Shown here: positions 1 to 8,103 of the stretch, piece after piece
How positions within the stretch are numbered: the stretch's first letter is position 1
Layout of the letters: the number at the start of each line of letters is the position of its first letter
NCBI RefSeq assembly: GCF_036032445.1
Contig: NZ_CP107932.1
Span: 3,908,501 to 3,972,500, forward strand
Source of the DNA: Nocardia sp. NBC_00416
Lineage (GTDB): Bacteria > Actinomycetota > Actinomycetes > Mycobacteriales > Mycobacteriaceae
Length of the DNA stretch: 64,000 bases
Direction of reading: 5' to 3'
The notes under the pieces: model-generated
Database searches by the model: none
Told to the model about the DNA's origin: nothing
The model's input: only the letters and a program-made list of their open reading frames with translations
Program-made: the position numbers and the translations under genes

Positions 1-1
1 G

Positions 2-148
2 TATGTGCTGCACCCCTATCAGATGGTCAAGGATCTGCGCACCAACTACGAGGTGAACAATCCCTCGGCGGTGCTCGACGGCGATATCGACGGATTCATC
101 GAATCCGGGATCCGCTGGCGGATGAGTACAGTTCTGCAGGAGGGCTAG
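2..148 (+). CDS. prfB: Peptide chain release factor 2, C-terminal end (partial)
   Basis: This is the last 48 codons of RF2, the class I release factor that reads UGA and UAA stop codons; the gene begins outside the window. The reading frame starts at base 2 and contains the family's C-terminal motif HPYQMVKDLRT, followed by NPSAVLDGDIDGFI, before a TAG stop. The GGQ and SPF domains lie upstream and are not visible. The neighbours (MscS channel, small membrane protein, ftsE, ftsX) match the order after prfB in mycobacteria, which supports the call. Confidence 0.93.
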   Translation, partial: YVLHPYQMVKDLRTNYEVNNPSAVLDGDIDGFIESGIRWRMSTVLQEG

Positions 149-202
149 CGGTCTCTTGGAGCCGCGAGCCGTCCGGTGGTGCGCGCGAGAACAGGTGGTC
201 TG

Positions 203-1078
203 ATGCATTCGGAGGGGACCGAAACGCTGGCCCTGTCCCTGGCCTTGTCTTCGGATGTCACATCCTGGCTGCGGTCTTCGGGTCTGGAGATCGTGCTGCT
301 GATACTGGGGTCGATGCTGTTCGCTCGCTTCGCCACCTATATCCGCGACCGGATCACCCAGCGGATCGATTCCGGATTCCGCGGCGGTGACGCGCTGGTC
401 AGGTCCGAAGAGGCCAAACACCGGCACGCGCTGGCGCAGGTGCTCACCTGGGTCGTACTGACCGTCGCGTATGTGCTGGTCGCGATGGAAGTGCTGCAAC
501 GACTGGGGTTCTCCATGTCGGGCCTGGTCGCACCGGCCGCGGTGCTGGGCGCCGCGCTCGGCTTCGGCGCCCAGCGCATCGTGCAGGACATTCTGGCCGG
601 ATTCTTCCTGATCACCGAGCGCCAGTACGGATTCGGCGATGTGGTGCGGATCGCGGTGACCGGTATCCAGGATCCGGCCGAGGGCACGGTCGAAGATGTG
701 ACCCTGCGCGTCACCAAACTGCGCAACCCGGACGGTGAGGTGATCACGGTCCCGAACGGCCAGATCGTGAAAGTCACCAATCTGTCGAAGGATTGGGCCC
801 GCGCGGCGATCGATGTGCCGGTCGCGGCGAGCGCCGATATCCTCCGGATCAACGAAGTGCTGCACGAGGTGGGCGGTCAGGCCTACCAGGATCCCCGCCT
901 GGAACCGCTGCTGCTCGACGAGCCGACGGTGATGGGCGTGGAAGATCTGACGGTGGACCAGATGAACATCCGAATGGTCGCCCGGACGCTACCGGGCAAA
1001 CAGTTCGAGGTGAGTCGCGAGCTACGGGTGCGGGTGGCGGCGGCCATGCGACGGGAGGGCCTGAATGCGCGCCCGTAG
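203..1078 (+). CDS. MscS-family mechanosensitive ion channel
   Basis: Predicted small-conductance mechanosensitive channel of the inner membrane, which would release solutes on hypo-osmotic shock. There are three hydrophobic segments, at about residues 27-47, 78-99 and 103-125. The third runs into a Gly/Ala-rich pore helix (GAALGFGAQRIVQDILAG, about 113-131) and then the beta domain (FGDVVRI, VTLRVTKLRNPDGEVITVPNG). At 291 residues it is about the size of the minimal MscS core. I chose the ATG at 203 because AGGTGG lies just upstream (193-198); an in-frame GTG at 176 would add nine residues. It follows prfB by 54 bases and overlaps the next small gene, so it is probably co-transcribed with it. 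The position matches Rv3104c in M. tuberculosis. Confidence 0.88.
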   Translation: MHSEGTETLALSLALSSDVTSWLRSSGLEIVLLILGSMLFARFATYIRDRITQRIDSGFRGGDALVRSEEAKHRHALAQVLTWVVLTVAYVLVAMEVLQRLGFSMSGLVAPAAVLGAALGFGAQRIVQDILAGFFLITERQYGFGDVVRIAVTGIQDPAEGTVEDVTLRVTKLRNPDGEVITVPNGQIVKVTNLSKDWARAAIDVPVAASADILRINEVLHEVGGQAYQDPRLEPLLLDEPTVMGVEDLTVDQMNIRMVARTLPGKQFEVSRELRVRVAAAMRREGLNARP

Positions 1079-1229
1079 ATCGACCTGGGTGCTCGCCGGC
1101 GGCTGGGTCCTTACCTTCGTGCTGTACCTGTTCGTCAAACCGGACGATATCGCGCCGGTGAAACCGCAACCGGCGCCCGCTGTGCCGGTCGTGCACCAGC
1201 TTCCTGTTCAGGTCGTACCCGGCCGGTAG
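1065..1229 (+). CDS. Small proline-rich single-pass membrane protein (54 aa)
   Basis: Short reading frame overlapping the 3' end of the MscS gene by 14 bases in a different frame. It begins MRARRSTWVLAGGWVL, has one hydrophobic helix at about residues 8-24 behind a basic N-terminus (inside-positive), and ends in a tail rich in Pro and Val. M. tuberculosis has a proline-rich hypothetical protein (Rv3103c) at this exact place between the MscS-like gene and ftsE, so I infer a shortened positional equivalent. The stop-start overlap suggests translational coupling to the channel. No function is known to me; a channel or FtsEX accessory role would be speculation. It could be an accidental frame, but the clear helix and the conserved position argue against that. 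Confidence 0.6.
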   Translation: MRARRSTWVLAGGWVLTFVLYLFVKPDDIAPVKPQPAPAVPVVHQLPVQVVPGR

Positions 1230-1271
1230 CACGTGCGACACGGCCCGCCTGGCGCTTCGTTATCGAATGGT

Positions 1272-1277
1272 TACACT
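1272..1277 (+). promoter_or_regulatory. Extended -10 element for leaderless ftsE transcript
   Basis: TACACT matches the actinobacterial TANNNT -10 box and ends 8 bases before the GTG start of ftsE. There is no Shine-Dalgarno sequence in between, so transcription probably starts at the start codon and ftsEX is separable from the prfB-mscS transcript. Confidence 0.55.
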
Positions 1278-1285
1278 GTCTCCTC

Positions 1286-1975
1286 GTGATCACCCTGCGC
1301 AACGTCAGCAAGTCGTATCCGACCGCTACGCGACCCGCGCTGGAAAACGTCACCGTCCATATCGACAAGGGTGAGTTCGTCTTCCTGATCGGTCCGTCGG
1401 GTTCCGGTAAATCGACCTTCATGCGGCTGTTGCTCAAGGAGGAGGTGCCGACCGACGGCGAGATCACGGTCGCGGATTTCCGGGTCGACCGGTTGCCGGG
1501 GCGGAGGGTGCCGCGACTGCGGCAGCGAATCGGGTGTGTTTTCCAGGATTTCCGGCTGTTGCAGCAACGAACGGTCGCTCAGAATGTGGCGTTCGCGCTG
1601 GAGGTGATCGGAAAGCGCCGGCAGTTCATCGATCGGACGGTCCCCGAAGTGCTCGAGCTGGTCGGGCTGGGCGGTAAAGCCGATCGGCTGCCGACCGAAC
1701 TGTCCGGCGGTGAACAGCAGCGCGTGGCGATCGCCCGCGCATTCGTGAACCGGCCGCTGGTCCTGCTGGCCGACGAGCCCACCGGCAACCTCGACCCCGA
1801 GACGAGTTACGAGATCATGCTGTTGCTCGAACACATCAACCGGATGGGCACCACCGTGCTCATGGCCACCCACGACCCCCTGATCGTGGACGGTATGCGC
1901 CGGCGCGTGGTCGAGCTCTACGAGGGCCGACTGGTGCGCGACCAGGCAATGGGCGGTTACGAGGTGGGCCGGTAA
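1286..1975 (+). CDS. ftsE: Cell-division ABC ATPase FtsE
   Basis: Cytoplasmic ATPase of the FtsEX complex, which controls septal peptidoglycan hydrolases (in mycobacteria through RipC) during division. The 229-residue protein has Walker A GPSGSGKST (about 36-44), the characteristic CVFQDFRLL stretch with the Q-loop, the ABC signature LSGGEQQR (about 138-145), Walker B LVLLADEPTG and the H-loop THD. Length and sequence are typical of actinobacterial FtsE. The GTG start has no ribosome binding site but does have a -10 box 8 bases upstream, so the mRNA is probably leaderless. The stop codon overlaps the ftsX start by one base (TAATG). Confidence 0.97.
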   Translation: MITLRNVSKSYPTATRPALENVTVHIDKGEFVFLIGPSGSGKSTFMRLLLKEEVPTDGEITVADFRVDRLPGRRVPRLRQRIGCVFQDFRLLQQRTVAQNVAFALEVIGKRRQFIDRTVPEVLELVGLGGKADRLPTELSGGEQQRVAIARAFVNRPLVLLADEPTGNLDPETSYEIMLLLEHINRMGTTVLMATHDPLIVDGMRRRVVELYEGRLVRDQAMGGYEVGR

Positions 1976-2880
1976 TGCGCGCGGGATTCCTGTTCGGCGA
2001 GGTCTCCGAGGGCCTACGCCGCAATGTCACCATGACCATCGCGATGATCCTGACGACCGCGGTCTCGCTGACCATGCTGGGCGGCGGTCTGCTGGCCGTG
2101 CGCATCGCGGACAAGACAGAGCAGTACTTCCTGGACCGGATCGAGGTGCGCCTGTATCTCACCGAGGACATCTCCGGGAGCGACCCCGACTGCGCGAACG
2201 ACCCGTGCCGCACGCTGATGGCGGACCTGAAGGACGTCGACGGCGTCGAGAGCGTGCAGTACCTCAACCGGGACGCGGCGGTCCGCGAAGCCAAGGAGAA
2301 GACCTTCAAGGACCAGCCCGAACTGGCCGAGTACGTGAGCGAGACCCCGCTGCCGGCCTCGTTGCGGGTGAAGATGTCCGACGCCTCCTTGTATCCGACG
2401 ATCTACGAACAGTTCTACGGCCGCCCCGGCGTGGGCATGGTCCGCAATGACAAGGACATCGTGGACCGGCTGGTCAGCCTGTTCGACGGTTTGCGCAACG
2501 CGGCGTTCGGCATGGCGCTGCTGCAGGCCGTCGCGGCGCTGCTACTGATCGCGAACATGGTGCAGATCGCGGCGTTCACCCGACGCACCGAGGTCAGCAT
2601 CATGCGCCTGGTCGGGGCGACCCGCTGGTACACCCAGCTGCCTTTCCTCCTGGAGGCGGTGGCCGCCGCGCTCGCGGGCGGCCTGCTGGCGACGGCGGGC
2701 CTGTTCATCGCCCGCCCGCTGGTGATCGACCGGGCCCTGGGCGATCTGTTCGCCAGCAATGTCTTTCCACAGATCACCTTCGACGACATCTTCACCACCG
2801 CGCTCATGGTCATGCCGGTCGGCGTGGTGTTCGCCGGGCTCACGGCCTACGCGACCCTGCGCTGGTACGTGCGGGAATAG
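1975..2880 (+). CDS. ftsX: Cell-division membrane protein FtsX
   Basis: Integral membrane partner of FtsE that passes ATPase-driven changes to extracellular cell-wall hydrolases. The 301-residue protein has the FtsX layout: a short cytoplasmic N-terminus beginning MRAGFLFGEVSEGL, TM1 at about 20-42, a large extracellular loop (about 45-170), then three more helices near 175-200, 222-250 and 270-295. The loop carries two nearby cysteines (DPDCANDPC), a likely disulfide. The cytoplasmic loop RRTEVSIMRLVGA is the conserved FtsE-contacting segment. It is translationally coupled to ftsE. In most actinobacteria smpB follows directly; here a terminator and unrelated genes follow instead. Confidence 0.96.
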   Translation: MRAGFLFGEVSEGLRRNVTMTIAMILTTAVSLTMLGGGLLAVRIADKTEQYFLDRIEVRLYLTEDISGSDPDCANDPCRTLMADLKDVDGVESVQYLNRDAAVREAKEKTFKDQPELAEYVSETPLPASLRVKMSDASLYPTIYEQFYGRPGVGMVRNDKDIVDRLVSLFDGLRNAAFGMALLQAVAALLLIANMVQIAAFTRRTEVSIMRLVGATRWYTQLPFLLEAVAAALAGGLLATAGLFIARPLVIDRALGDLFASNVFPQITFDDIFTTALMVMPVGVVFAGLTAYATLRWYVRE

Positions 2881-2935
2881 CCGGCCGGATGCCGCGGCCC
2901 CGGGCGACGACTCCCCTCCCGCGGCAACACCGGTG

Positions 2936-2978
2936 GCCGAGATCGCCCGTCCTGGATTCCAGGGCGGGCGATCTCGGC
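2936..2978 (+). terminator. Nested hairpin terminator after ftsEX
   Basis: A perfect 14-bp stem (GCCGAGATCGCCCG at 2936-2949 pairing with 2965-2978) encloses a second small stem, CCTGG-ATT-CCAGG. It lies 55 bases past the ftsX stop. There is no U-tract, which is common for actinobacterial terminators. Confidence 0.75.
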
Positions 2979-3043
2979 TTCACCACCTGCGCATTTTCCG
3001 GGCGCGTCCGCTCACCAGGACGTAAGGACCACTCGACGCCGTT

Positions 3044-3080
3044 CTTACTCCGCAGTAAGATAGCCTTACTCCGCAGTAAG
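3044..3080 (+). promoter_or_regulatory. Two tandem palindromic operators upstream of the fadE24-like gene
   Basis: The perfect inverted repeat CTTACT-CCGC-AGTAAG occurs twice, at 3044-3059 and 3065-3080, with centres exactly 21 bp apart (two helical turns, same face). The second copy ends 42 bases before the ATG of the acyl-CoA dehydrogenase gene. Short perfect dyads of this kind are typical sites for dimeric TetR- or MarR-type repressors of fatty-acid genes. The regulator is not adjacent and I cannot name it. Confidence 0.8.
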
Positions 3081-3122
3081 ATCCCCCGGGGCCGACCCTC
3101 ACCCCCGCGCGAGAAACAGGTG

Positions 3123-4529
3123 ATGATGAGCATTCGAGACAGCGCTACCAAGCGGCGTCCTGATAACGGCGTCCGCCAGGAGAACGGGGTGGGCCTGAAC
3201 CAACCCAAACGGGACTGGATGGGCGCCGCCATGCGGGTCATGTCGACCATCACCGGTTCGGAGCTGGCCGAGAAGTACAACCTGCGCAAGCCGATCGACC
3301 GGGTCGCCTACGAGAGCACCAAGACCGGATTCCGCACCCTGGGCGCGGCCACCCGCGCTTTCAACAAGGTCGCGGGCGGCGGGGCCCCCAAACGGCTGCC
3401 CGACAACGAGTCGAAGACCAAGGACTACTTCGACCTCACCCCCACCGACGAACAGCAGATGATCGTCGAGACGGTGCGCGAATTCGCGGCCGAGATCCTG
3501 CGCCCGGCCGCACACGACGCCGATGAGGCGGCCGCGGCGCCGCAGGACCTGCTGGGCCGCGCCGCGGAACTGGGCATCACCCTCATCAACGTGCCCGAGG
3601 AGCTCGAGGGCGCGGCCACCGAGCGCGGCGCCGTCACCAACACGATGGTGGCCGAAGCGCTGGCGCACGGCGATATGGGCCTGGCCCTGCCGCTGCTGGC
3701 GCCCAGCGGCGTAGCGGTCGCCCTGTCCCAGTGGGGCACCGACGCGCAGCAGCAGACCTACCTGCCCGCCTTCACCGGGGAGAACGTGCCGCAGGCGTCG
3801 GTCGTGATCAGCGAGCCGCGCGCCCTGTTCGACCCGTTCAGCCTGCAGACCAAGGCCGTGCGCTCCCCCAGCGGCTACCGGCTCAGCGGCGTCAAGAGCC
3901 TGGTCCCCGCCGCCGCCGACGCCGAGATCTTCGTGGTCGGCGCCGAACTCGACGGCCGCCCGGCGCTGTTCGTGGTCGAATCCGACGCCAAGGGCCTGTC
4001 GGTGGAAGCCGATCCGAGTATGGGCCTGCGGGCGGCCGGACTCGGCCGGCTGGTCCTGGACAATGTGGCCGTCGCCGCCGACGCGATCCTCGGCGAGGGC
4101 GACGCCAAACAGCATGCCGCCGACTACCGCGACGCCGTCCAGCTCGCCCGGCTGGGCTGGGCCGCACTGGCGGCCGGCACCGGGCAGGCAGTTCTCGACT
4201 ACGTGATCCCTTACGTCAACGAGCGGGAAGCCTTCGGCGAACCGATCAGCCACCGGCAGGCGGTCGCGTTCATGGTCGCCGATATCGCGATCGAGCTCGA
4301 CGGTCTGCGACTGGTCACGCTGCGCGGCGCCGCCCGCGCCGAACAGGGCCTCACCTTCGCCCGCGAGGCGGCACTGGCCAAGAAACTGGCGGCCGACAAA
4401 GGCATGCGCTTCGGCCTCGACGGTGTGCAGCTGCTCGGCGGCCACGGCTTCACCAAGGAACACCCGGTCGAACGCTGGTACCGCGATCTGAGGGGTATCG
4501 CGATCGCCGAAGGCGTGGTGTTGGTCTGA
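3123..4529 (+). CDS. fadE24: Acyl-CoA dehydrogenase, FadE24-like subunit
   Basis: Flavin-dependent acyl-CoA dehydrogenase family protein of 468 residues, the length I recall for M. tuberculosis FadE24 (Rv3139). Residues 1-105 are a lineage-specific N-terminal extension; the ACAD N-terminal helical domain begins near LTPTDEQQMIVETVREFAAE. The middle beta domain (VVISEPRALFDPF) and C-terminal helices (GWAALAAGTGQAVLDY, FGEPISHRQAV, GGHGFTKEHPVERWYRD) follow. The C-terminus lacks the EGT-type catalytic glutamate motif seen in the partner gene, so it may be the non-catalytic chain of a heteromer (inference). ATG 3123 was chosen because the operators lie upstream; GTG 3120 and ATG 3126 are also possible. 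The fadE23-like gene follows after 131 bases. Confidence 0.82.
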   Translation: MMSIRDSATKRRPDNGVRQENGVGLNQPKRDWMGAAMRVMSTITGSELAEKYNLRKPIDRVAYESTKTGFRTLGAATRAFNKVAGGGAPKRLPDNESKTKDYFDLTPTDEQQMIVETVREFAAEILRPAAHDADEAAAAPQDLLGRAAELGITLINVPEELEGAATERGAVTNTMVAEALAHGDMGLALPLLAPSGVAVALSQWGTDAQQQTYLPAFTGENVPQASVVISEPRALFDPFSLQTKAVRSPSGYRLSGVKSLVPAAADAEIFVVGAELDGRPALFVVESDAKGLSVEADPSMGLRAAGLGRLVLDNVAVAADAILGEGDAKQHAADYRDAVQLARLGWAALAAGTGQAVLDYVIPYVNEREAFGEPISHRQAVAFMVADIAIELDGLRLVTLRGAARAEQGLTFAREAALAKKLAADKGMRFGLDGVQLLGGHGFTKEHPVERWYRDLRGIAIAEGVVLV

Positions 4530-4660
4530 TCGGCGCCGCGGGCCCCGAACACAGACAGTGACCGTCGGTCGGACGAGCTGAACATCCGGCCGAGACCCGA
4601 ACACCCTGGGTGGGCCACCCACCTCCGAACAACTTTCCGGTTCATCGCCAGGAGATTCTC

Positions 4661-5887
4661 ATGATCAATCTCGAACTTCCCAGGAAGCTGCGGGCCAGCG
4701 CCAATCAGGCGCACCAGGTGGCCTCGCAGATCTTCCGGCCCATCTCGCGCAAATACGACCTGGGTGAACACGAATACCCGGTCGAACTCGACACCATGGC
4801 CGCCATGGTCGACGGCCTCAGTGATTCCGGCACCCAGAAGATCAGCGGCGCCAGCGGTGGCCGCTCCGACGACGCCGACCCGGGCACGACCCCCGATATC
4901 GTCGCCAACGCCAACGGCGGCAATATGTCCGCACTGCTCAACGCCCTGGAAACCTCCTGGGGCGATGTCGGGCTGATGCTGTCGATCCCGTACCAGGGCT
5001 TGGGCAACGCGGCGATCGCCGCCGTGGCCACCGACGACCAACTGGAGCGGTTCGGCAAGGTGTGGGCCTCGATGGCCATCACCGAACCGAGTTTCGGATC
5101 CGACTCGGCCGCGGTCACCACCACCGCCGTCCTCGACGGCGACGAATGGGTGCTCAACGGCGAGAAGATCTTCGTCACCGCCGGTCAGCGCTCCACCCAT
5201 ATCGTCGTGTGGGCCTCGGTGGACCGCAGCCTCGGCCGCGCCGCCATCAAATCGTTCGTGGTGCCGCGCGACGCCCCCGGCCTGTCGGTGGCCCGGCTCG
5301 AGCACAAGCTCGGGATCAAGGCCTCCGATACCGCGGTGCTGCTGCTGCAGGACTGCCGTATCCCGAAGGACAATATTCTCGGCAGCCCGGAAGTGAACGT
5401 GGAGAAGGGTTTCGCCGGGGTCATGCAGACCTTCGACAACACCCGCCCCATGGTCGCGGCCATGGCCATCGGTGTCACCCGCGCCGCCCTCGAGGAACTG
5501 CGCGCCATCCTCACCGACGCGGGCATCGAGATCTCCTACGACACCCCGGCGAACAACCAGCACGCCGCGGCGGCCGAATTCCTGCGGATGGAGGCCGACT
5601 ACGAATCCGCCTACCTGCTGGCGTTGCGTGCCGCCTGGATGGCCGACAACAAGAAACCCAATTCGCTCGAGGCGTCGATGTCCAAGGCGAAGGCGGGCCG
5701 CACCGGTACCGATGTGACGCTCAAGTCCGTCGAACTGGCCGGCGCGGTCGGTTACTCGCAGCGACTGCTCCTGGAGAAGTGGGGTCGCGATTCCAAGATC
5801 CTCGACATCTTCGAGGGCACCCAGCAGATCCAGCAGCTCATCGTCGCCCGCCGGGTGCTGGGCAAGACGAGCGCCCAGCTCAAGTAG
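4661..5887 (+). CDS. fadE23: Acyl-CoA dehydrogenase, FadE23-like subunit
   Basis: FAD-dependent acyl-CoA dehydrogenase (408 residues) that would introduce the alpha-beta double bond in acyl-CoA beta-oxidation. The FAD/substrate loop ITEPSFGSDSAAV and the C-terminal FEGTQQIQQLIVARRVLG are diagnostic; the Glu of FEGT is at the usual catalytic-base position. The start at ATG 4661 is set by AGGAGA at 4650-4655; the frame is open further upstream, but that part looks non-coding. It pairs with the upstream gene as fadE24-fadE23 do in mycobacteria, where such neighbouring pairs often form alpha2beta2 enzymes. In M. tuberculosis this pair is known as isoniazid-responsive. Substrate chain length cannot be read from the sequence. 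Confidence 0.87.
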   Translation: MINLELPRKLRASANQAHQVASQIFRPISRKYDLGEHEYPVELDTMAAMVDGLSDSGTQKISGASGGRSDDADPGTTPDIVANANGGNMSALLNALETSWGDVGLMLSIPYQGLGNAAIAAVATDDQLERFGKVWASMAITEPSFGSDSAAVTTTAVLDGDEWVLNGEKIFVTAGQRSTHIVVWASVDRSLGRAAIKSFVVPRDAPGLSVARLEHKLGIKASDTAVLLLQDCRIPKDNILGSPEVNVEKGFAGVMQTFDNTRPMVAAMAIGVTRAALEELRAILTDAGIEISYDTPANNQHAAAAEFLRMEADYESAYLLALRAAWMADNKKPNSLEASMSKAKAGRTGTDVTLKSVELAGAVGYSQRLLLEKWGRDSKILDIFEGTQQIQQLIVARRVLGKTSAQLK

Positions 5888-5905
5888 GCAGGTCGAACAC
5901 GGAAT

Positions 5906-5939
5906 GCCGGTCCTGGTCGCCACGGTGACCCGGACCGGC
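5906..5939 (+). terminator. Hairpin terminator after fadE23
   Basis: Nested dyad 18 bases past the stop: outer stem GCCGGTCC (5906-5913) with GGACCGGC (5932-5939), and an inner imperfect stem GGTCGCC/GGTGACC. No U-tract. Confidence 0.55.
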
Positions 5940-5968
5940 GCACCGTCGCACAGCGCCTTCCGACACCG

Positions 5969-6322
5969 ATGGAATTCAGTGAGAACGGCCGGGTGCGCAA
6001 CGAACCGTCCCGCCACTGCTGCGAGATGATGACGAGCAACCTGGACTGGGAATGTCAGCTGCACCAGGACCCGTACGACTGCCCGGACGCCTTGGTGATC
6101 TTCATCGCGAAGTTCGCGGAGTACGGATTGATCATCCATGACGGCGGCACATCGTTCGTCGCGATCGATTTCTGTCCCTGGTGCGGCGCATCGCTACCCG
6201 AATCGCAACGTAACCGATGGGTCGATGAGCTCGAGGCGATGGGTTTCGACACGGTTTCTTGCGACGACCTCCCCGAGGAGTACCGAGACGGTCGGTGGCT
6301 GATGCCCCCCGCTACAGCGTGA
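5969..6322 (+). CDS. Small CPWCG protein (DUF6980-like)
   Basis: 117-residue cytoplasmic protein without signal peptide or membrane helix. It starts MEFSENGRVRNEPSRHCCEMM, has an acidic core with DCPDALVIF and a C-terminal CPWCGASLPES knuckle. The two cysteine pairs (CC near residue 17 and CPWC near residue 69) could bind one metal ion. It resembles small DUF6980-type proteins, some of which I recall as stand-alone proteins or toxin-immunity-like domains; no toxin gene is adjacent. The 3' end overlaps the converging DUF1254 gene by 11 bases. The ATG at 5969 has no strong ribosome binding site; an ATG at 6028 (within EMMTSN) is an alternative. Confidence 0.65.
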   Translation: MEFSENGRVRNEPSRHCCEMMTSNLDWECQLHQDPYDCPDALVIFIAKFAEYGLIIHDGGTSFVAIDFCPWCGASLPESQRNRWVDELEAMGFDTVSCDDLPEEYRDGRWLMPPATA

Positions 6323-7667
6323 CGGCGGGCGGTTCCCAGGCGCCCTCGAGGATGCTCTGCGCGGGCCAGTAGGCGCGCAGGAAGAGCGAGAACTCGTCGT
6401 CGGGGGCCGGCAGCCAGTTGGCGAACAGTTCCGGATCCGACGGTGGTGTCCCGCCGACGGTCAAGGTCAGCGACCCGTCCGCGTCGTACCGCAGATCCTG
6501 ATTCTTGGTACCCAGCGAGTAGCGGTCGAGTTCGTGAGAGTGGAAGAAATGGTGTTTGTTGTAGACGGTCAGCGACCAGAACCCGCGCACCGGCGGCGAC
6601 TGCCCGGCCGGGAACCGCACCGTGTACGTATTCGCCCCGTGTAGCCGCTTTCCCGTGTCGTCCAGGTCCTGGTAGTAGTAGGCGGTTTCGTTCACGGTGT
6701 TGACGAAGATGTTCGACTTGCCGATCGCGGTCCGGGACAGATAGTCGTTGCCGAACGCCGCCCCATTGCGCTGCGTCGTCCAGTTGTGCGCCACCGGTAT
6801 CCCGATATTGCGGAACTCGAACAACTCCCCGACCACGGCATCGGCATCGCATGCGGTCTCCCGGAGGATATCGGCGATGGTCTCGTCGTTCCCGGCGGCG
6901 GCGATGATCGAGCGGAACCACTCGTAGAGCGCCTGCTCCCCGGGCCGCGCGGGTACTTCGTCGAGCACTTCGCCGAGGGCGGAGAAATAGGTTTCCGGGT
7001 CCACCCATCGGGTTTCGCCCTGGCCGGCGGTCGAGCCGCTGTCTCCGTAGGACGGCGCGTTCGCCCAATCGAAGACTTTTGTGGTGCCGTCGTACTCGGC
7101 CACCGGGTACATACCGATTCGATCGACCAGCGGCCCGATGGCCGCGCGGTCCGCGTCGGTGTCGTCGAGGAACACCCGCGGGATGACCGCTCCCGCGCGA
7201 GTGTCGTAGCGGAACACGTCGGTGATCCCGGCCGGGACCTCTCCGTCCCACGATTCGGGCGCGAGCAGGTAGAACCCGGGCGCGGTCCCGTACATCTTGC
7301 CGAGCCGCACGAAGGAATCGGTGCGTTGATCGACCACCTGGTACACCCAGAACCGGTCCCCGAAATCGGGCACCTGCACCACCGATGGACCGCGCTCGGC
7401 GTCCAGCACGCCGAACCCGTAGACCACGTCCTGATTCGGGCAGGCGACCACCCGCTCTTCCGGGCGGATGTAGTCGTGCAGCATTCCGATCGTCCCGGGC
7501 GGTCCGGCGGGCACGATCCCGGCCAGCAGCCCGGGCGCCGGCAACCGCTCCATGAACACGCGCCGGTTGTGCATGTTCACCAGCGGCCAGCCCCACAGGT
7601 AGGCGGCGCGGCCCACCGCCCGCGCGTAGTCCGGAGTCATCTTCGGCTCGACGAATTGACCGGGCAT
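6312..7667 (-). CDS. DUF1254/DUF1214 domain protein
   Basis: 451-residue protein beginning MPGQFVEPKMTPDYARAVG. The N-terminal half has the DUF1254 pattern (AAYLWGWPLVNMHNRR, CPNQDVVYGFGVLDAERGPSVVQVPDFGDRFWVYQVVDQRTDSF). The C-terminal half has the DUF1214 pattern (GANTYTVRFPAGQSPPVRGFWSLTVYNKHHFF, RYSLGTKNQDL, WLPAPDDEFSLFLRAYWP). The biochemical role of this family is not established. No signal peptide is visible, although some relatives are exported. The start at 7667 is supported by AGGGAG 8-13 bases upstream; the frame stays open further upstream, but that segment reads as non-coding. It is monocistronic, converging with the CPWCG gene and divergent from the secreted protein at 8104. 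Confidence 0.82.
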   Translation of the reverse strand: MPGQFVEPKMTPDYARAVGRAAYLWGWPLVNMHNRRVFMERLPAPGLLAGIVPAGPPGTIGMLHDYIRPEERVVACPNQDVVYGFGVLDAERGPSVVQVPDFGDRFWVYQVVDQRTDSFVRLGKMYGTAPGFYLLAPESWDGEVPAGITDVFRYDTRAGAVIPRVFLDDTDADRAAIGPLVDRIGMYPVAEYDGTTKVFDWANAPSYGDSGSTAGQGETRWVDPETYFSALGEVLDEVPARPGEQALYEWFRSIIAAAGNDETIADILRETACDADAVVGELFEFRNIGIPVAHNWTTQRNGAAFGNDYLSRTAIGKSNIFVNTVNETAYYYQDLDDTGKRLHGANTYTVRFPAGQSPPVRGFWSLTVYNKHHFFHSHELDRYSLGTKNQDLRYDADGSLTLTVGGTPPSDPELFANWLPAPDDEFSLFLRAYWPAQSILEGAWEPPAVTL

Positions 7668-8103
7668 CGCGGGCTCCCTTCCCACAGCGGTTGTTCCGAT
7701 ACCGAACCGGGCCGACCGTATGCCGCGATCCGGCGGCGTCGGATCATCCGAATCGGGTGAAGGCTCCGCGGCCCCGGAACACGTATCGCCGCGACCGACC
7801 CGCGGGTGCGCGGGTCCCCTGGGCCGCGCCCGCCGCGGGTCGCGTGGACACGTAGGAGCCCCGAACCCGAGGTCATCCGGAAATCGACGTCCCGCGCGAC
7901 GCGCGCGGCGGTCCTGGACAGGGCCGGGACCGAGTGACAATGTCTTCTTCGATCGAACCGTTCCGGCGCCACGGCGTGGCCGGGTCTCGCCCGCTCGCCG
8001 CCCGCTTCCGCTGGCCCGAGTTCCATCCGGTTCCCCGTTCGCCGAACCGGCCACCGAGTCACTGAGCAGCACCCCGGACCCCGCATCTGCAAGGAGACTG
8101 GTT
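7668..8103. other. Divergent intergenic region (436 bp)
   Basis: GC-rich spacer between the DUF1254 gene and the secreted-protein gene. Both must be transcribed from here, but I see no convincing promoter, repeat or additional gene. The open frames through it have no plausible starts or protein-like composition. Confidence 0.5.

Noticed and set aside
4583..4620. Hairpin GGGTGG-G-CCACCC before the fadE23-like gene as a terminator
   Set aside because: The loop is too small to fold as drawn, and termination there would separate two genes that look like one operon.
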